Below are positions 49,601 to 58,482 of a stretch of DNA of 60,000 nucleotides, in pieces (position 1 is the stretch's first letter; each line of letters begins with the position of its first letter). This stretch comes from Lineus longissimus. Taxonomy: Eukaryota; Nemertea; Pilidiophora; Heteronemertea; Lineidae. Made by a program: the position numbers and the translations under genes. Location: assembly GCF_910592395.1 (NCBI RefSeq), contig NC_088321.1, positions 13,890,001-13,950,000 of the forward strand, read 5' to 3'. Below the pieces are notes generated by a model. The model was not told where the DNA came from. It was given only the letters and a program-made list of their open reading frames with translations, and did not search any database.

Positions 49601-52600
49601 ACAAATTTAATGAACTTGTTATTGCAACTGGTGACCCGAATAAATCTACGGTTGATGCGCGTTTATCTGTATATTCACATCAAGATTAAGGTCTTGCATA
49701 TTTCATGCTTTTGTCTACGACACTTCCAGATCTTTTATGTTGTTCCATAAAATAATGAAATGCAAGCCCAACATTTTAGCCCCGCCCGAACGGTTCTGGT
49801 GAGACAACCAATACCGACAGTGATCATCAGGTACCAAGTTCTATTCTAAAACATTTGAAAAATCAAAAAACGAATTATGTGGTTTAACATGATTTTTGAC
49901 TACTTCCACAATTTGCACTAACCCAAGCGGTTATGGTCAGCTCACAAAAACTGCTGAATTCAAAACGAGGCTTCGTTGGCGCATAATGCATTAGTGAGGT
50001 TCATTCTAAATCCAGGTGTTTTAGAATTGACAGCAAAACGTGACATACAATCTTACCTTCACTTTTCATTTTTTCTTCAAACTCTTTGATAACGCTTATG
50101 TGTGCAGGTGCCTTGATTCCTCTGAAAGCATCTTCGAGTATACTATATTTGCGCTGTTCAATGATCTTTTTTCTGGAATAGAAATAATTCCATCTAAAAG
50201 TTTTGTTATTATAGGCTCACGGTTTTATCAAACACTTGACTCGTGAAGACTAATAAACACCCGTAGCGGATTTGCAACCTCTATTTTTTATCATCATGGT
50301 CCACCAGCACCAGTACCACAAAAGCAACGTACACCATTCATGCCCATTCTCCAAAGCAACGATAACACTCAAGCATATTATCCTGCCAGTATAGGATTCC
50401 ATTGCACGTGTATTGTTTCTGTTTCTGTTTCTGTTTCCGCTAACAGAGGAATAAACGGCGCTGGCTGCTGCTCGGGCCCTCCTCCCTCTATGATGCCTCT
50501 CAAAGTTCCTGCGGTTAGGATGCCTAGCTCACGTTGGTTAAATAACCACTTGTCCCGTCCTCTTTCGTGTCTCCTCCGTCCGTCTCCATACGTCCCTCCT
50601 CTCTCGACGAGTCGCTCTGTCGACCAGTAGGTGGTGGCTTCAGCTATCTCTTCCTCAATGAGGAGCGATTCGACGGTGGCGATGACGTCCGCCGGTGTCC
50701 GCGTTAGTTCGCCGAAGGTTTCTGCCATCCCTGCGAGCTTGTCGGCCCTCTCGTTATACTTGATTCCAGCGTGACCTGGGATGTAGGTTACCGTAATCGC
50801 AGCAGAGATGGTGTCCAGGCAGTCCTTCCATTCGACTTGTACCTGGCCCTTTTCCACGCGGCTGACCAGGCTCAGGGAGTCGGTGAAGATCGCAACCTTC
50901 TCACCAGGAGTAGAGTTGCGCTTCAGCCATACGAGCGCATCACCGAATGCCTCACACTCCGATCGATAGCTGCTGGAACGTCCCTCCCTGGCAGTGGACC
51001 ACTCGAAGTGTAGCTTATTGTCCCTCCAGACAGATCCATTCCAAGCAGTGGTGTTGCCCCTCACGGAGCCGTCTGTGGCAATGATGGTCGTGAAGCCTTC
51101 CTCCTCTAGCCATGCCCTGACAAGAATGTGGTCGCAGTCACCAGTACTGTCGCGCCAGCTCCTGTCACCAATCTTCATCACGCTGAGGTTGTTGCCTCTG
51201 TAGCCTGTCCAGTTGATGAAATATACGTTCTTGATAGGGCATACGTGTATTAAATGTTCTCGATAGGGCATCTCGATAGGGCATACGTGTATTGAATGTA
51301 CAGTATAATGTACACAAGTAGGCGGCAAGAATACTCGGAACAAAATGCCGTAATTGTGGCAATTCACTAAAGATGTCCGAGTCTTCTGTAATATAACCCT
51401 GTTTGATATTACTAAAGTGATTATTCATTTCCATTATGAGCCAACGCCCCAAGATCTAGTTCATGACGAGTGAAATGCCTTCAAGTGCTAGTCTCCGTAA
51501 TGAGTGAATGGAAGAGACTGATGAAAGAGTCTATCTTCAAAACATCATCATATTTCAGTTCCTCGTATTTCAAAAAGGCGGCACTGTTGACTGCATGTGC
51601 TTTTGAACTTGTTGTCAATGTCTCAACTGTCAAAGAGACTTCAAAACCTTGAATGTGGCAGGACCAGTGGTAGTCCTGGTAACCTCGACTCTATCCGCCG
51701 CGCAGCGGAGGGTCGAGGAGGCCTCGTTGATTAACCCGAGGCGAGCCATAGTGCGTACAGTGGATGCACTGTCAATACCAAACGCTCTGGTATTCCTTGG
51801 CTTGAGGTTACCCATCTTAGTGAGAAACACCTAACGGGACACCTTAAGCCGACGGCCCCTAATCTAGTTCATGACGAGTGTAATGCCGTCAAGTGCCAGT
51901 CTCCGTAATGAGTGAATGGAGGAGACTGGTGAAAGAGCCTACAATTAAAACTGTTCAAGGGCCAAACTCACCGCGCTTCAAACCATCGTCTGCACAAACA
52001 AATATGATCATACAGCAATTTTCTATACGCTACCAAAACAGACAAATACTTGAAATGCAATATGACAGCCTTTTTTCAATTTTTGGAATTAAAAAACCCA
52101 CAAAGTCTTGTAGTTTCGGAGGTGTGGTGTTTAACCACGGCGGCCATTTCAAGCAGGAATGGAGCGACGTCGATATAGATAGTTCTTGTCATACGCAAGG
52201 AGGTTGATTCATGCCACCACATTTACTAAATCCACAAGACACCACCACCACCACCACCACCACCACCACACCTGTACCATCACTAGCCACGCAAATACCT
52301 TCCGAAGGAAATTAGGAGTTTTTCCTTCTCCTTACTGTATATGCACGGAACGAGTTTTCCCGGGTCGCGCAGATACTAACAGCTGCACCACACCATCAGC
52401 AAAACTTCCAAGGAAAAGAAATACAAGTAGCAGCAACACCACAAATATTTGACATCGTCGAGCTATATGTTAACATCAAACTTACGTCTCGAGTTTTTGC
52501 CAGAGGGTCAAGAAGTCCACTATATTCTCTTGCTCTCGTCTTCCAACCCCGCACCCATGGAAATATTGCAGTAGCTGCTTTAGCTCATCGGATGTTACTT

Positions 52601-53200
52601 GTGTGCGGAGAGCTAATCCCAGCATGTTGTGTAGCTGTGTTATTTTGGCTGAAATACAAGCAGTGCAAAAGAAAATGAATTTCTGTCACTGTTAAAAGGC
52701 ATTGGTTTACTTGTGGCTGAAGCCAGCCGACCTCATGCTCATTTTCAATAGTTCGTGGAATGCGTCCCAAATATTTGCATGCCAAGTCACACATCTGAAT
52801 ATAAATGAAATCACTTTGGTGAAAGGGTTCTAACAATTTGCTACAACTTTACGCTTCAATCCGAGGAAATGATTTGAAATCACGCTGAAATCATCACAGG
52901 ACCAACTATGACTCTCTGTGGCTGATTCATGCGTGTTCGCCAATGTTACGAACGCCCAGAAGGCTCATTCCAAACTCGACATTTGAAATTCCGGGTTATG
53001 TTGTTCTTGCACTTAAAGTAACCTTGTAGATTGATTCCATCAAGGTTTTACCCCTTACTTTCAATATGTTCAATGCGTATGGTCAACTGTATTGTATAGA
53101 TTGGCCAGCTTTTGCCAAGAGGATCTCGAAACCTGGCTAGGCAACATTACTGTTAACACTGTCACTACTAGATCAACCTACCTTTCGTTTCGGTCTCCAT
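40586..53200 (-). CDS. multi-DED protein with ZU5-UPA core (15 exons, 810 residues)
   Basis: Exons in transcription order: 53200-53182, 52648-52486, 50172-50057, 49559-49410, 48989-48478, 48384-48268, 48076-47900, 45143-44924, 44686-44521, 44212-44091, 43239-43074, 42768-42647, 41801-41636, 41331-41216, 40686-40586. Every junction is GT-AG with matching phase; the sum is 2433 bp with one stop at the end. Domains: DED about residues 8-95; linker 100-150; ZU5 about 150-250; UPA-like about 260-405; acidic linker 419-491; DEDs about 492-587, 588-683 and 684-777; short polar tail. DEDs make homotypic contacts in FADD/caspase-8-type complexes, and ZU5-UPA is the core of PIDD, UNC5 and ankyrins. A cytoplasmic death or innate-immune scaffold is inferred; no caspase, kinase, LRR or membrane segment is present. 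The start is the first in-frame Met after an upstream stop. A two-gene split is possible but the phases argue against it. Confidence 0.85.
41216..41801 (-). other. DED 4 of the protein (exons 13-14)
   Basis: Exons 41801-41636 and 41331-41216 ('MHLTSQDVKRLKHYFIHIQI', 'KKIIELGNYSILKDALRAIG'). The shorter end 'FEEGMKYK' uses the donor equivalent to the first of the two in sister units and joins in phase to the terminal exon. Confidence 0.8.
42647..43239 (-). other. DED 3 of the protein (exons 11-12)
   Basis: Exons 43239-43074 and 42768-42647. Nearly identical to the neighbouring units in exon and intron ('LHLTSQAVKRLKRYF', 'IIELGNYSKLKDALRAIGET'). At the 3' end of exon 12, as in exon 10, two in-phase donors six bases apart ('gaag|gtaaag|gtaagc') allow a two-residue length choice. 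Confidence 0.8.
44091..44686 (-). other. DED 2 of the protein (exons 9-10)
   Basis: First half 44686-44521 ('LSSEDIKRLKHQFIKFG', 'DDILDLLPLLE'), second half 44212-44091 ('REKIIEIGNYSKLKDALRAI', 'AIEDFERCV'). The 'LRAIGETDCV..AIEDFE' helix 5-6 block resembles the corresponding part of FADD-type DEDs. The first ~12 residues of exon 9 differ from the sister units, so the duplication breakpoint probably lies inside or just before this exon. Confidence 0.8.
44924..45143 (-). other. acidic linker exon 8
   Basis: Seventy-three codons, rich in Glu, Asp, Ser and Lys ('EEAMVCEDTDVDYGLGKGR'), no domain. The phase 0 entry joins the UPA exon; the phase 1 exit joins the first C-terminal DED. This exon is what links the ZU5 half to the DED half, so transcript evidence across it would settle whether this is one gene. 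Confidence 0.7.
46102..47823 (+). mobile_element. head-to-tail dimer of an ~861-bp Helitron-like element
   Basis: Copy 1 is 46102-46963 (A|TCTATACTATAATG ... ATATGCTAG) and copy 2 is 46964-47823. At the junction, CTAG runs directly into TATACTATAATG, so copy 2 lacks only the initial TC. The outer 3' end is CTAG|T. The copies are nearly identical to each other and to 21626-22487. The dimer lies in intron 7 of the DED-ZU5 gene, on the opposite strand. Confidence 0.8.
47900..48384 (-). other. UPA-like region (exons 6-7)
   Basis: Exons 48384-48268 and 48076-47900, both phase 0, give beta-rich sequence: 'QICVIIEACLYL', 'NVSVIYANGC', 'AEFPVQIPLPSSIV' and 'GNILLRLPIG'. Position immediately after ZU5 and strand pattern fit the UPA domain of UNC5/PIDD/ankyrin; primary sequence similarity is weak. 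Confidence 0.65.
48478..48989 (-). other. ZU5 domain and start of UPA (exon 5)
   Basis: A single 512-bp exon carries the ZU5 signature: 'GTAKLQVPLNAM', 'VQCSLPFQFGPPGLVF' then 'RNQVILTL', and 'DGGKKWTKLGS'. The ZU5 end strand reads 'VKKFSSYVLGR'. In self-cleaving ZU5 proteins such as PIDD this site is His-Phe-Ser; here the His position is Lys. So Phe-Ser is kept but classical autoproteolysis is doubtful. The exon ends in the first UPA strands ('FYIYFLMNDYSYVS'). Confidence 0.88.
49410..49559 (-). other. linker exon 4 of the DED-ZU5 gene
   Basis: Encodes about 50 residues ('DNKTVESVEELKDLIRKYEP' and on) predicted partly helical. It leads in phase 1 directly into the GGQMQL start of ZU5. No domain recognised. 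Confidence 0.7.
50378..51367 (-). CDS. RNase H-type ORF inside intron 2 of the DED-ZU5 gene
   Basis: A 329-codon frame with a complete type I RNase H core: 'IIATDGSVRG' (first Asp), 'SECEAFGDALVW' (Glu), 'FTDSLS' (second Asp) and 'PGHAGIKYNERADKLAG' (His and last Asp). About 110 residues follow with no known domain, ending in a TETETETE run encoded by a (GAAACA)n-type repeat. The first ~60 residues look non-coding, so translation may start near 'MKIGDRSW'. RNase H degrades RNA in RNA-DNA hybrids; fused forms occur in I/R1-type LINEs and LTR elements, but no RT lies beside it here. It may be a retroelement fragment or a captured single-domain gene. The frame is intact with catalytic residues present, so recent activity or selection is possible. 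Confidence 0.7.
   Translation of the reverse strand: MNCHNYGILFRVFLPPTCVHYTVHSIHVCPIEMPYREHLIHVCPIKNVYFINWTGYRGNNLSVMKIGDRSWRDSTGDCDHILVRAWLEEEGFTTIIATDGSVRGNTTAWNGSVWRDNKLHFEWSTAREGRSSSYRSECEAFGDALVWLKRNSTPGEKVAIFTDSLSLVSRVEKGQVQVEWKDCLDTISAAITVTYIPGHAGIKYNERADKLAGMAETFGELTRTPADVIATVESLLIEEEIAEATTYWSTERLVERGGTYGDGRRRHERGRDKWLFNQRELGILTAGTLRGIIEGGGPEQQPAPFIPLLAETETETETIHVQWNPILAG
51455..51940 (+). repeat. ~80-bp direct repeats 407 bp apart
   Basis: 'atctagttcatgacgagtg' followed by 'aatgcc.tcaagtgc.agtct' and 'ccgtaatgagtgaatgga' occurs at 51455-51533 and 51862-51940. The DNA between includes a GC-rich hairpin (51683-51718, cctcgac...gtcgagg). This could be the remains of an element with short direct terminal repeats. 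Confidence 0.65.
52239..52272 (+). repeat. (CCA)n microsatellite
   Basis: About ten CCA units; the poly-His frame across it is an artefact. It lies in intron 2 of the minus-strand gene. Confidence 0.95.
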
Positions 53201-53900
53201 CTCGTTTGTGGTCTCTGCAGCCGATGAGTCTTGTACTCATACACGTGTAGAAATTGACAATTTCAAACTGAAAACCAAAACATCGCTCATCAGTGCCACT
53301 GATTCTAAAATACCTTGGTGTCACAAATTACAATACCAAACCCTATTCATGCGTGCAGAGAGTGTTTGACTAACTCAACCAAGACCCTCCTGGGTTATGA
53401 TAGATTAGTGTCTTTCTATACATTTCGCCCATCTGATCATCGGGATCATCGTTGCCAAGTCTTACTCGATCTATACTGTCTCTGCCACAGTTGGCTCTCC
53501 AGTTACCTCTCAACAATGGGAACAATGGTCATATAATGGGACGTATCTAAGGTTGAAAACGTATGCGCGCAATATCATTGCGCGTTCTATTTTTTCAAAA
53601 TGGTGGACCGGGTCTCGCGATACGTTTTTTTTCCTTGAATTTTGCCAGAATACGATCCATTCATAAAACAAAAAACAAATCAAAAAGAGGGTTTTCATTG
53701 CCTTAGTGACGCCGAGGAAGGTCCGATGCCGGACATAATAGATTCATGCGAGAAACCTGCATAAATACACAAATCCTGTTTGAAGTGAGGTGAAATGGTG
53801 CCATGATCAGTCGTGCTGTCACCTGATCACAGATCACAGGAACACTGGGCGCCCGTGACTGTGCCATTTATTGTTTTATATCTTTATCATGCATCTGTTT
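53201..53900. other. 5' flank of the DED-ZU5 gene
   Basis: Contains the presumed promoter and 5' UTR of the minus-strand gene, with no clear TATA or initiator. A 29-base block at 53801-53829 ('catgatcagtcgtgctgtca' and on) is the reverse complement of 32717-32745, marking a dispersed repeat. Confidence 0.4.
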
Positions 53901-53904
53901 GACA

Positions 53905-54088
53905 CTTCTTCTATTCAGTATACAGGATACTACTGACCAAATGCCCACTACAAAGCATCTTCAGTCGGACACAGGAATGCAATCTGGTGTTTTGAGTGAC
54001 ACCAGATTGCATTCCTGTGTCTGAAGATGCTGGAGATCTGTGTAGTGGGCATTTGGTCAGTAGTATCCTGTATCCTGAATAGAAGAAG
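53905..54088. repeat. 184-bp near-perfect palindrome (arms ~85 bp)
   Basis: The left arm from 'cttcttctattcag' to 'caatctggtgt' is matched by its inverted copy ending at 54088. The loop is 8 bp ('tttgagtg'). The main difference is a ~9-bp segment ('cagatctcc' read inward) present only in the right arm. A transcript would form a long hairpin. Confidence 0.9.
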
Positions 54089-54095
54089 AGCTCTG

Positions 54096-54335
54096 GCAGA
54101 TACTTGTAACATATTGACGGCGGAAACCTTCAAATTCATAAAGCTGGTACAGGATCGACCAGGGATATTGGATGTCACGTCAAAAGAATACAAGAACAAG
54201 CATATCAAATCCCTAAATAAAATCAAAATTGCACTCCTCTTCCTCTGGACAAGCACTGTCAGCATATCAACAGTAGCCATCTTTGTATTTTCCCTCCAGA
54301 ACCATCAAGGTCAAGGGGATTTTATTCTTGGGTAG
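54096..54335 (+). pseudogene. MADF-like domain fragment
   Basis: After 'cagatacttg' the frame reads 'ETFKFIKLVQDRPGILDVTS' and 'KEYKNKHIKSL', the first half of a MADF (Myb/SANT-like) DNA-binding domain. The expected Trp-containing next helix is lost and the frame continues with hydrophobic sequence to a stop. MADF-like ORFs accompany PIF/Harbinger transposons and also occur in host regulators. Only a fragment, so weakly called. Confidence 0.4.
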
Positions 54336-54339
54336 CACA

Positions 54340-55060
54340 CCGCAGATGCATGGATTCAATTAAAATAGAGAGTTAGATGTTAGTCTGTGCACTGTTTAGA
54401 TACTTGACCAACTTGGCCACATCTGCCTTCAATACTTGGTGACCTAGAACTTTGAACAGTGTGCAGTCTGTGTCCGCCTTATACATCATATGCCACCCTT
54501 CCATGTGCCCAACAACAGCAGTACTCGTAGGTTATGGAATGCGAATTTAGGTCAATAGTCGGCGAGATAGTTCTGTACGTTTTTGCACAGCAGCCATAGA
54601 AACCAGCCATAGTTTTATCATGTTTGTCGACCTAAAAATTATATGACTGGACCAGGACAAGTTTTTGTAATAAAATATTGGAATTTGCCTTTATATTATA
54701 TTGCCTTTTAAGTCTGAAAAATACTTTTGTCAGAAACTAAATGGCCGCCTTGTGTTAAAATTCAATATTCCTTTACCTGCGGCTGTGTGCGAAATTAGGT
54801 AAGTTTATGCCTGGGTGTACCTTCATAATGCTCTTTTGCAACCCACAATCATCCACTTTAGAATGTATAGCCCTAAACAAAAGCTTTGCCTTTTACTCAA
54901 AAACAATACAGTGTGCCAAGTTTTGAATGATTTTGCACCATTTTGCATCAAAGGCGTAGATGGCCATGCTGCTCGATTTCGCCCCAGAATAATTCACTTT
55001 TGAAATGCACCACCAGTCGATTCTAACGGCCAAGTCACTTATGTTTCCTCTTAGGTGCTG
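54340..55060. other. non-coding stretch
   Basis: No gene or repeat recognised. Confidence 0.45.
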
Positions 55061-55063
55061 TAT

Positions 55064-55309
55064 GGGCGGTTATTACCGCAAATAAAGACAAACCAAAGCA
55101 AAGACACTTGTGTAGCATATCAAGGACACGTAGATTGATACTCCTGGGTGGTTATTACCGCAAATAAAGACAAACCAAAGCAAAGACACTTGTGTAGCAT
55201 ATCAAGGACACGTAGATTGATACTCCTGGGCGGTTATTACCGCAAATAAAGACAAACCAAAGCAAAGACACTTGTGTAGCATATCAAGGACACGTAGAAT
55301 GATACTCCT
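55064..55309 (+). repeat. three 82-bp tandem units
   Basis: Units start at 55064, 55146 and 55228 ('gggcggttattaccgcaaat' through 'gatactcct'), with only one or two differences between them. A worn fourth unit may follow ('tgtgccacatcaaagacat'). Near-identity means recent expansion. It sits ~290 bp upstream of the integrase-gene start codon. Confidence 0.92.
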
Positions 55310-55597
55310 ATGTGTGCCACATCAAAGACATCTGGACCATACATCACGTCAAAGATAACGATGCGAAGTCAACAGGCGGCGCCACTGTAATTGCTGTTAG
55401 ATCAATAAAGTTTATCTTCAACGACAAAACAACGCACTTATTTTCATTGTTGTAAGCAACGTGTTTTACATGAAAATAGAAATGAACCTGATGAATTTGT
55501 TTATAAATTGTAAAAGCGAATAGGGCATAATAAGGCTATTTTGGAATCTGATAGTGATGATATAACTGGGCTTTAGGCCTAGTCATATAGATTTGGG

Positions 55598-58262
55598 ATG
55601 GAGGAGGTAGCATTATTTCTGGGCGATCGCGTTGCTAGAGCCCTAGGTGAGGTCAGGATGTCTCTAGAACAGGACTGTGCTGTTGAAGAATCGGTGGTTT
55701 TTCAACTAGAAAGCCTATTACGTGACAGCATAGATATTTGTATCGGTGATGAGTCGGTAGAAAGGATATCAACCCTTCTAGCTAGTGCGCTGCAGGAAAT
55801 TCGGGCTGTGGTTGATAATCAACAAGAAATTAATGGTGAATTGGAGAAGAATGGTCCTGGTGTTCTGCCTTGCAACAACCGTGGGCGTGGAAGACCGCGG
55901 TTTGACCTTCCACGGGAACAGATAGAGTATCTTTTGAGTAAGTCGTCTGTCATTCCAGTCTGTCATTCAAGCCCTGTTTGTGTTAGGCACCTAATGTTCG
56001 AAACCAAACATTGGCATGATTAGGCCCTACTTGTGAGAACTGTTCACTAGCCTAGTCCGAAGGTTGGTTAGGGTTCACTAGTCTGGAGGTCCACTAGTCC
56101 GAATGTTCACTAGTCTGATACGATTCAATACCAATACGTTTCAAGGCTAAGCCTAACTCTAACCTTAACCCTAACCCTAACCCTTACAGGTCGTTCAAGA
56201 AAGAAAAAAAGCTATTTCATTTATTTCTAGCTTCGCTACGAACATTTGGACTTGACTAGTGAACCTTATTGAACCTTCGGTCTAGTGAACCTTCAGCCTA
56301 ATGAACCTTCGATCTAGTGAGACGTTCCCAGACTTGACTTGTAGCCCTAGCACCATGGAGGTGCTAGAATCAACCTTTAGAGTATGCGATGGGACAGTCA
56401 CAGTCTGGTACTATTACAATTGTAGGTGTCTTGACCTACCAGCAAACAGTATTGGTGCGGTATCTATGTTTTAAGAGTCCCAAACGCGTATTATCTTATA
56501 TACAAGTAGGCCTACAGAAATAATTACTATTTTATAATAAAAAATCCTACATGAATGCAGCATACAGTTTTCTATTTTTCACTTCCAGATGAGGGCTTCA
56601 AAGTTGGGGATGTAGCAACAATGCTAAACACATCAAAGCGCACAATTGAATATCGAATGAATGAATATGGCCTTTCCGTTCGGTCCCAGTACACAGACAT
56701 AGATGATGACCTTCTTGATACAAAGGTTTTTTCAGTGTTGTCACTCTTTCCAAATGCAGGTAACTTTCATGCTTCCCCTTGAAATTGCATTCATCATAGG
56801 CTATTTAGGACCTACATGTATTCTATTTCCTGCTCAACTGGCTACGCTCACTAGGACGTGTGTAGACAAATCTATTCAATAGTAATTTGGCCATAGTTAT
56901 CCTGTTACATGTACATGTAACAATGAAGTAATGAAATGATTTAAAAGAAGAAGGTGCAGTAAGATTATAGAGTATTAAAATGTTTATTTATTTATGTTAC
57001 ATCAGGTTACCGAACCGTTGAAGGGGACCTTCGAAGGCAAGGCATTCGAGTGCAGCAATACCGTCTGCGTGCATCGATGTGGAGGGTAGATCCCAATGGT
57101 GGTACTGTACGTAGAATACGCAACATTCGAAGGAGAAAATACAGTGTCAAAGCACCGCTGTCTTTGTGGCATATAGATGGACATCACAAGCTCATTCGGT
57201 AAGATATTAAAGATAATGTACTGGTACATGTAATACAGAAGATGAGTACCTTATAAGAAATAAACATACCCCAGTCATTCCTTTTCTTATTTCAGATGGA
57301 AGTTTGTCATTCATGGAGGCATTGATGGGTACAGTCGCCTAATCGTGTATTTGAGATGCCACACTGACAACAAATCTGCAAGTGTTCTCAAAGTCTTTGA
57401 AGAGGCAGTGGAAAGGTGGGGATTACCATCCCGAGTACGAGCAGACAAGGGTGTTGAAAATCGGGATGTTGCCTTCTGCATGCTTTCCCACCCACTGAGA
57501 GGCCCTAATCGTGGATCTTTCATTTCTGGCAGAAGTGTCCATAACAGCAGGATAGAAAGATTGTGGAGGGATGTGTATGCAACGGTGGTTTCATTGTTCT
57601 ACAACCTATTTCATCATTTGGAGGACCTTGGTTTGCTTTGTCCTGACAATAGAATTGACATGTTTTGCCTGCACTTTGTGTTTCTGCCTAGAATAAATCG
57701 AACATTAGAAAGGTTTCAAGATGTTTGGAATAACCACAAGATAAGGACTGCAGAGAACCGAACACCCAGGCAACTGTTCATCAGAGGCCTCACAAATATT
57801 CGTGGTGATCGGTACCACATTGCAAAGGAGTACTTTGAAACCCTTGATCAGGTAAGTTGCAATGAAAAATTAGTATTGATGCTATTCCTTGATCAAATTA
57901 ATAGATACTTGTAAAGTGCCTATCAAAAATAGATAAATATCTATTATATGTAGTCAAAAATAGATAAGGCGAGCGAGCTTATCTATTTTTGATGATGTCA
58001 TACATTGATGTACTGTGCTTTTTCCTTACAGGAATCTATCCCCCACTATGGATTGGATATGAATGCACCTATTCCAACTGAGCCTGAGGATGACGTATCA
58101 AATGCAGTTCATGTTGATGCGGTGGATTTGCCACTTTCTGACGAAGAGAGGACGGGACTTCAGGAACTGTTTGATCCTCTGGATCCGCATGATTCATGTG
58201 GTATTGACACATACCATCATTTAAAGATGCATGTTACACATCACTTATCCACTGGAGAGTGA
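55598..58262 (+). CDS. DDE integrase-core protein, five exons, 496 residues
   Basis: Exons 55598-55937, 56589-56759, 57006-57198, 57296-57851 and 58032-58262 have clean GT-AG borders and matching phases, summing to 1491 bp. Layout: helical N-terminus (1-95), basic '[11 protein letters not shown]', helix-turn-helix with '[18 protein letters not shown]' (about 118-140), a second small domain ('[20 protein letters not shown]'), then a retroviral-type integrase core. Catalytic candidates are D228 in '[11 protein letters not shown]', D285 in 'VRADKGVEN' and E322 in '[13 protein letters not shown]' (36 residues between the last two). An acidic C-terminus follows. I recognise the family: integrase-core proteins of unknown role found in many fishes, marine invertebrates and fungi. 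Transposase of an intron-bearing element or a domesticated derivative are both possible; no terminal repeats were found around it. Intact triad and frame suggest function. Confidence 0.88.
56040..56325. repeat. inverted 'ttcactagtccgaag' minisatellite with telomere-like core (intron 1)
   Basis: The left side 56040-56122 has about five 'gttcactagtc.gaa' units; the right side 56238-56325 has about five inverted 'ttcggtctagtgaacc' units. Between them is TTAACCCTAACCCTAACCC (56165-56183), the animal telomere repeat on its C strand. Confidence 0.75.
57954..57992. repeat. perfect 15-bp-arm hairpin (intron 4)
   Basis: 'tcaaaaatagataag' and its reverse complement flank 9 bp ('gcgagcgag'); a partial extra copy of the arm precedes it at 57923-57937. 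It may be the end of a small element. Confidence 0.8.
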
Positions 58263-58482
58263 ACATTGTTTTGCAGACACGTACATGATACAAGGAGTAC
58301 TTATCTACTCCTGATGATACACATTTTAAAGATATTCCAGATAGGCTTATGTCTCTGATATCTATGTTTCAGTTTTGTCATTGTTTGAGTTTTTTTCCCT
58401 TCTAATCCTATACATTGGTGGAAAAGCATCTACTTTACACTTTCTAAAGTTCCCTCTAAAGTTATAACCTAAAACGAAATGG

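Larger units (their letters stand above)
50057..52648 (-). other. N-terminal DED (exons 2-3 of the DED-ZU5 gene)
   Basis: Helices 1-4 lie in 52648-52486 ('LALRTQVTSDELKQLLQYF', 'NIVDFLTLWQKLE') and helices 5-6 in 50172-50057 ('KKIIEQRKYSILEDAFRGI', 'VIKEFEEKM'). The internal intron is phase 2 and the flanking introns are phase 1, identical to the three C-terminal DEDs. It is the most diverged of the four and lacks the Asp of the RxDL-type motif (has 'APAHIS'). Confidence 0.75.

Noticed and set aside
52186-52452. Poly-histidine frame.
   Set aside because: (CCA)n microsatellite in an intron.
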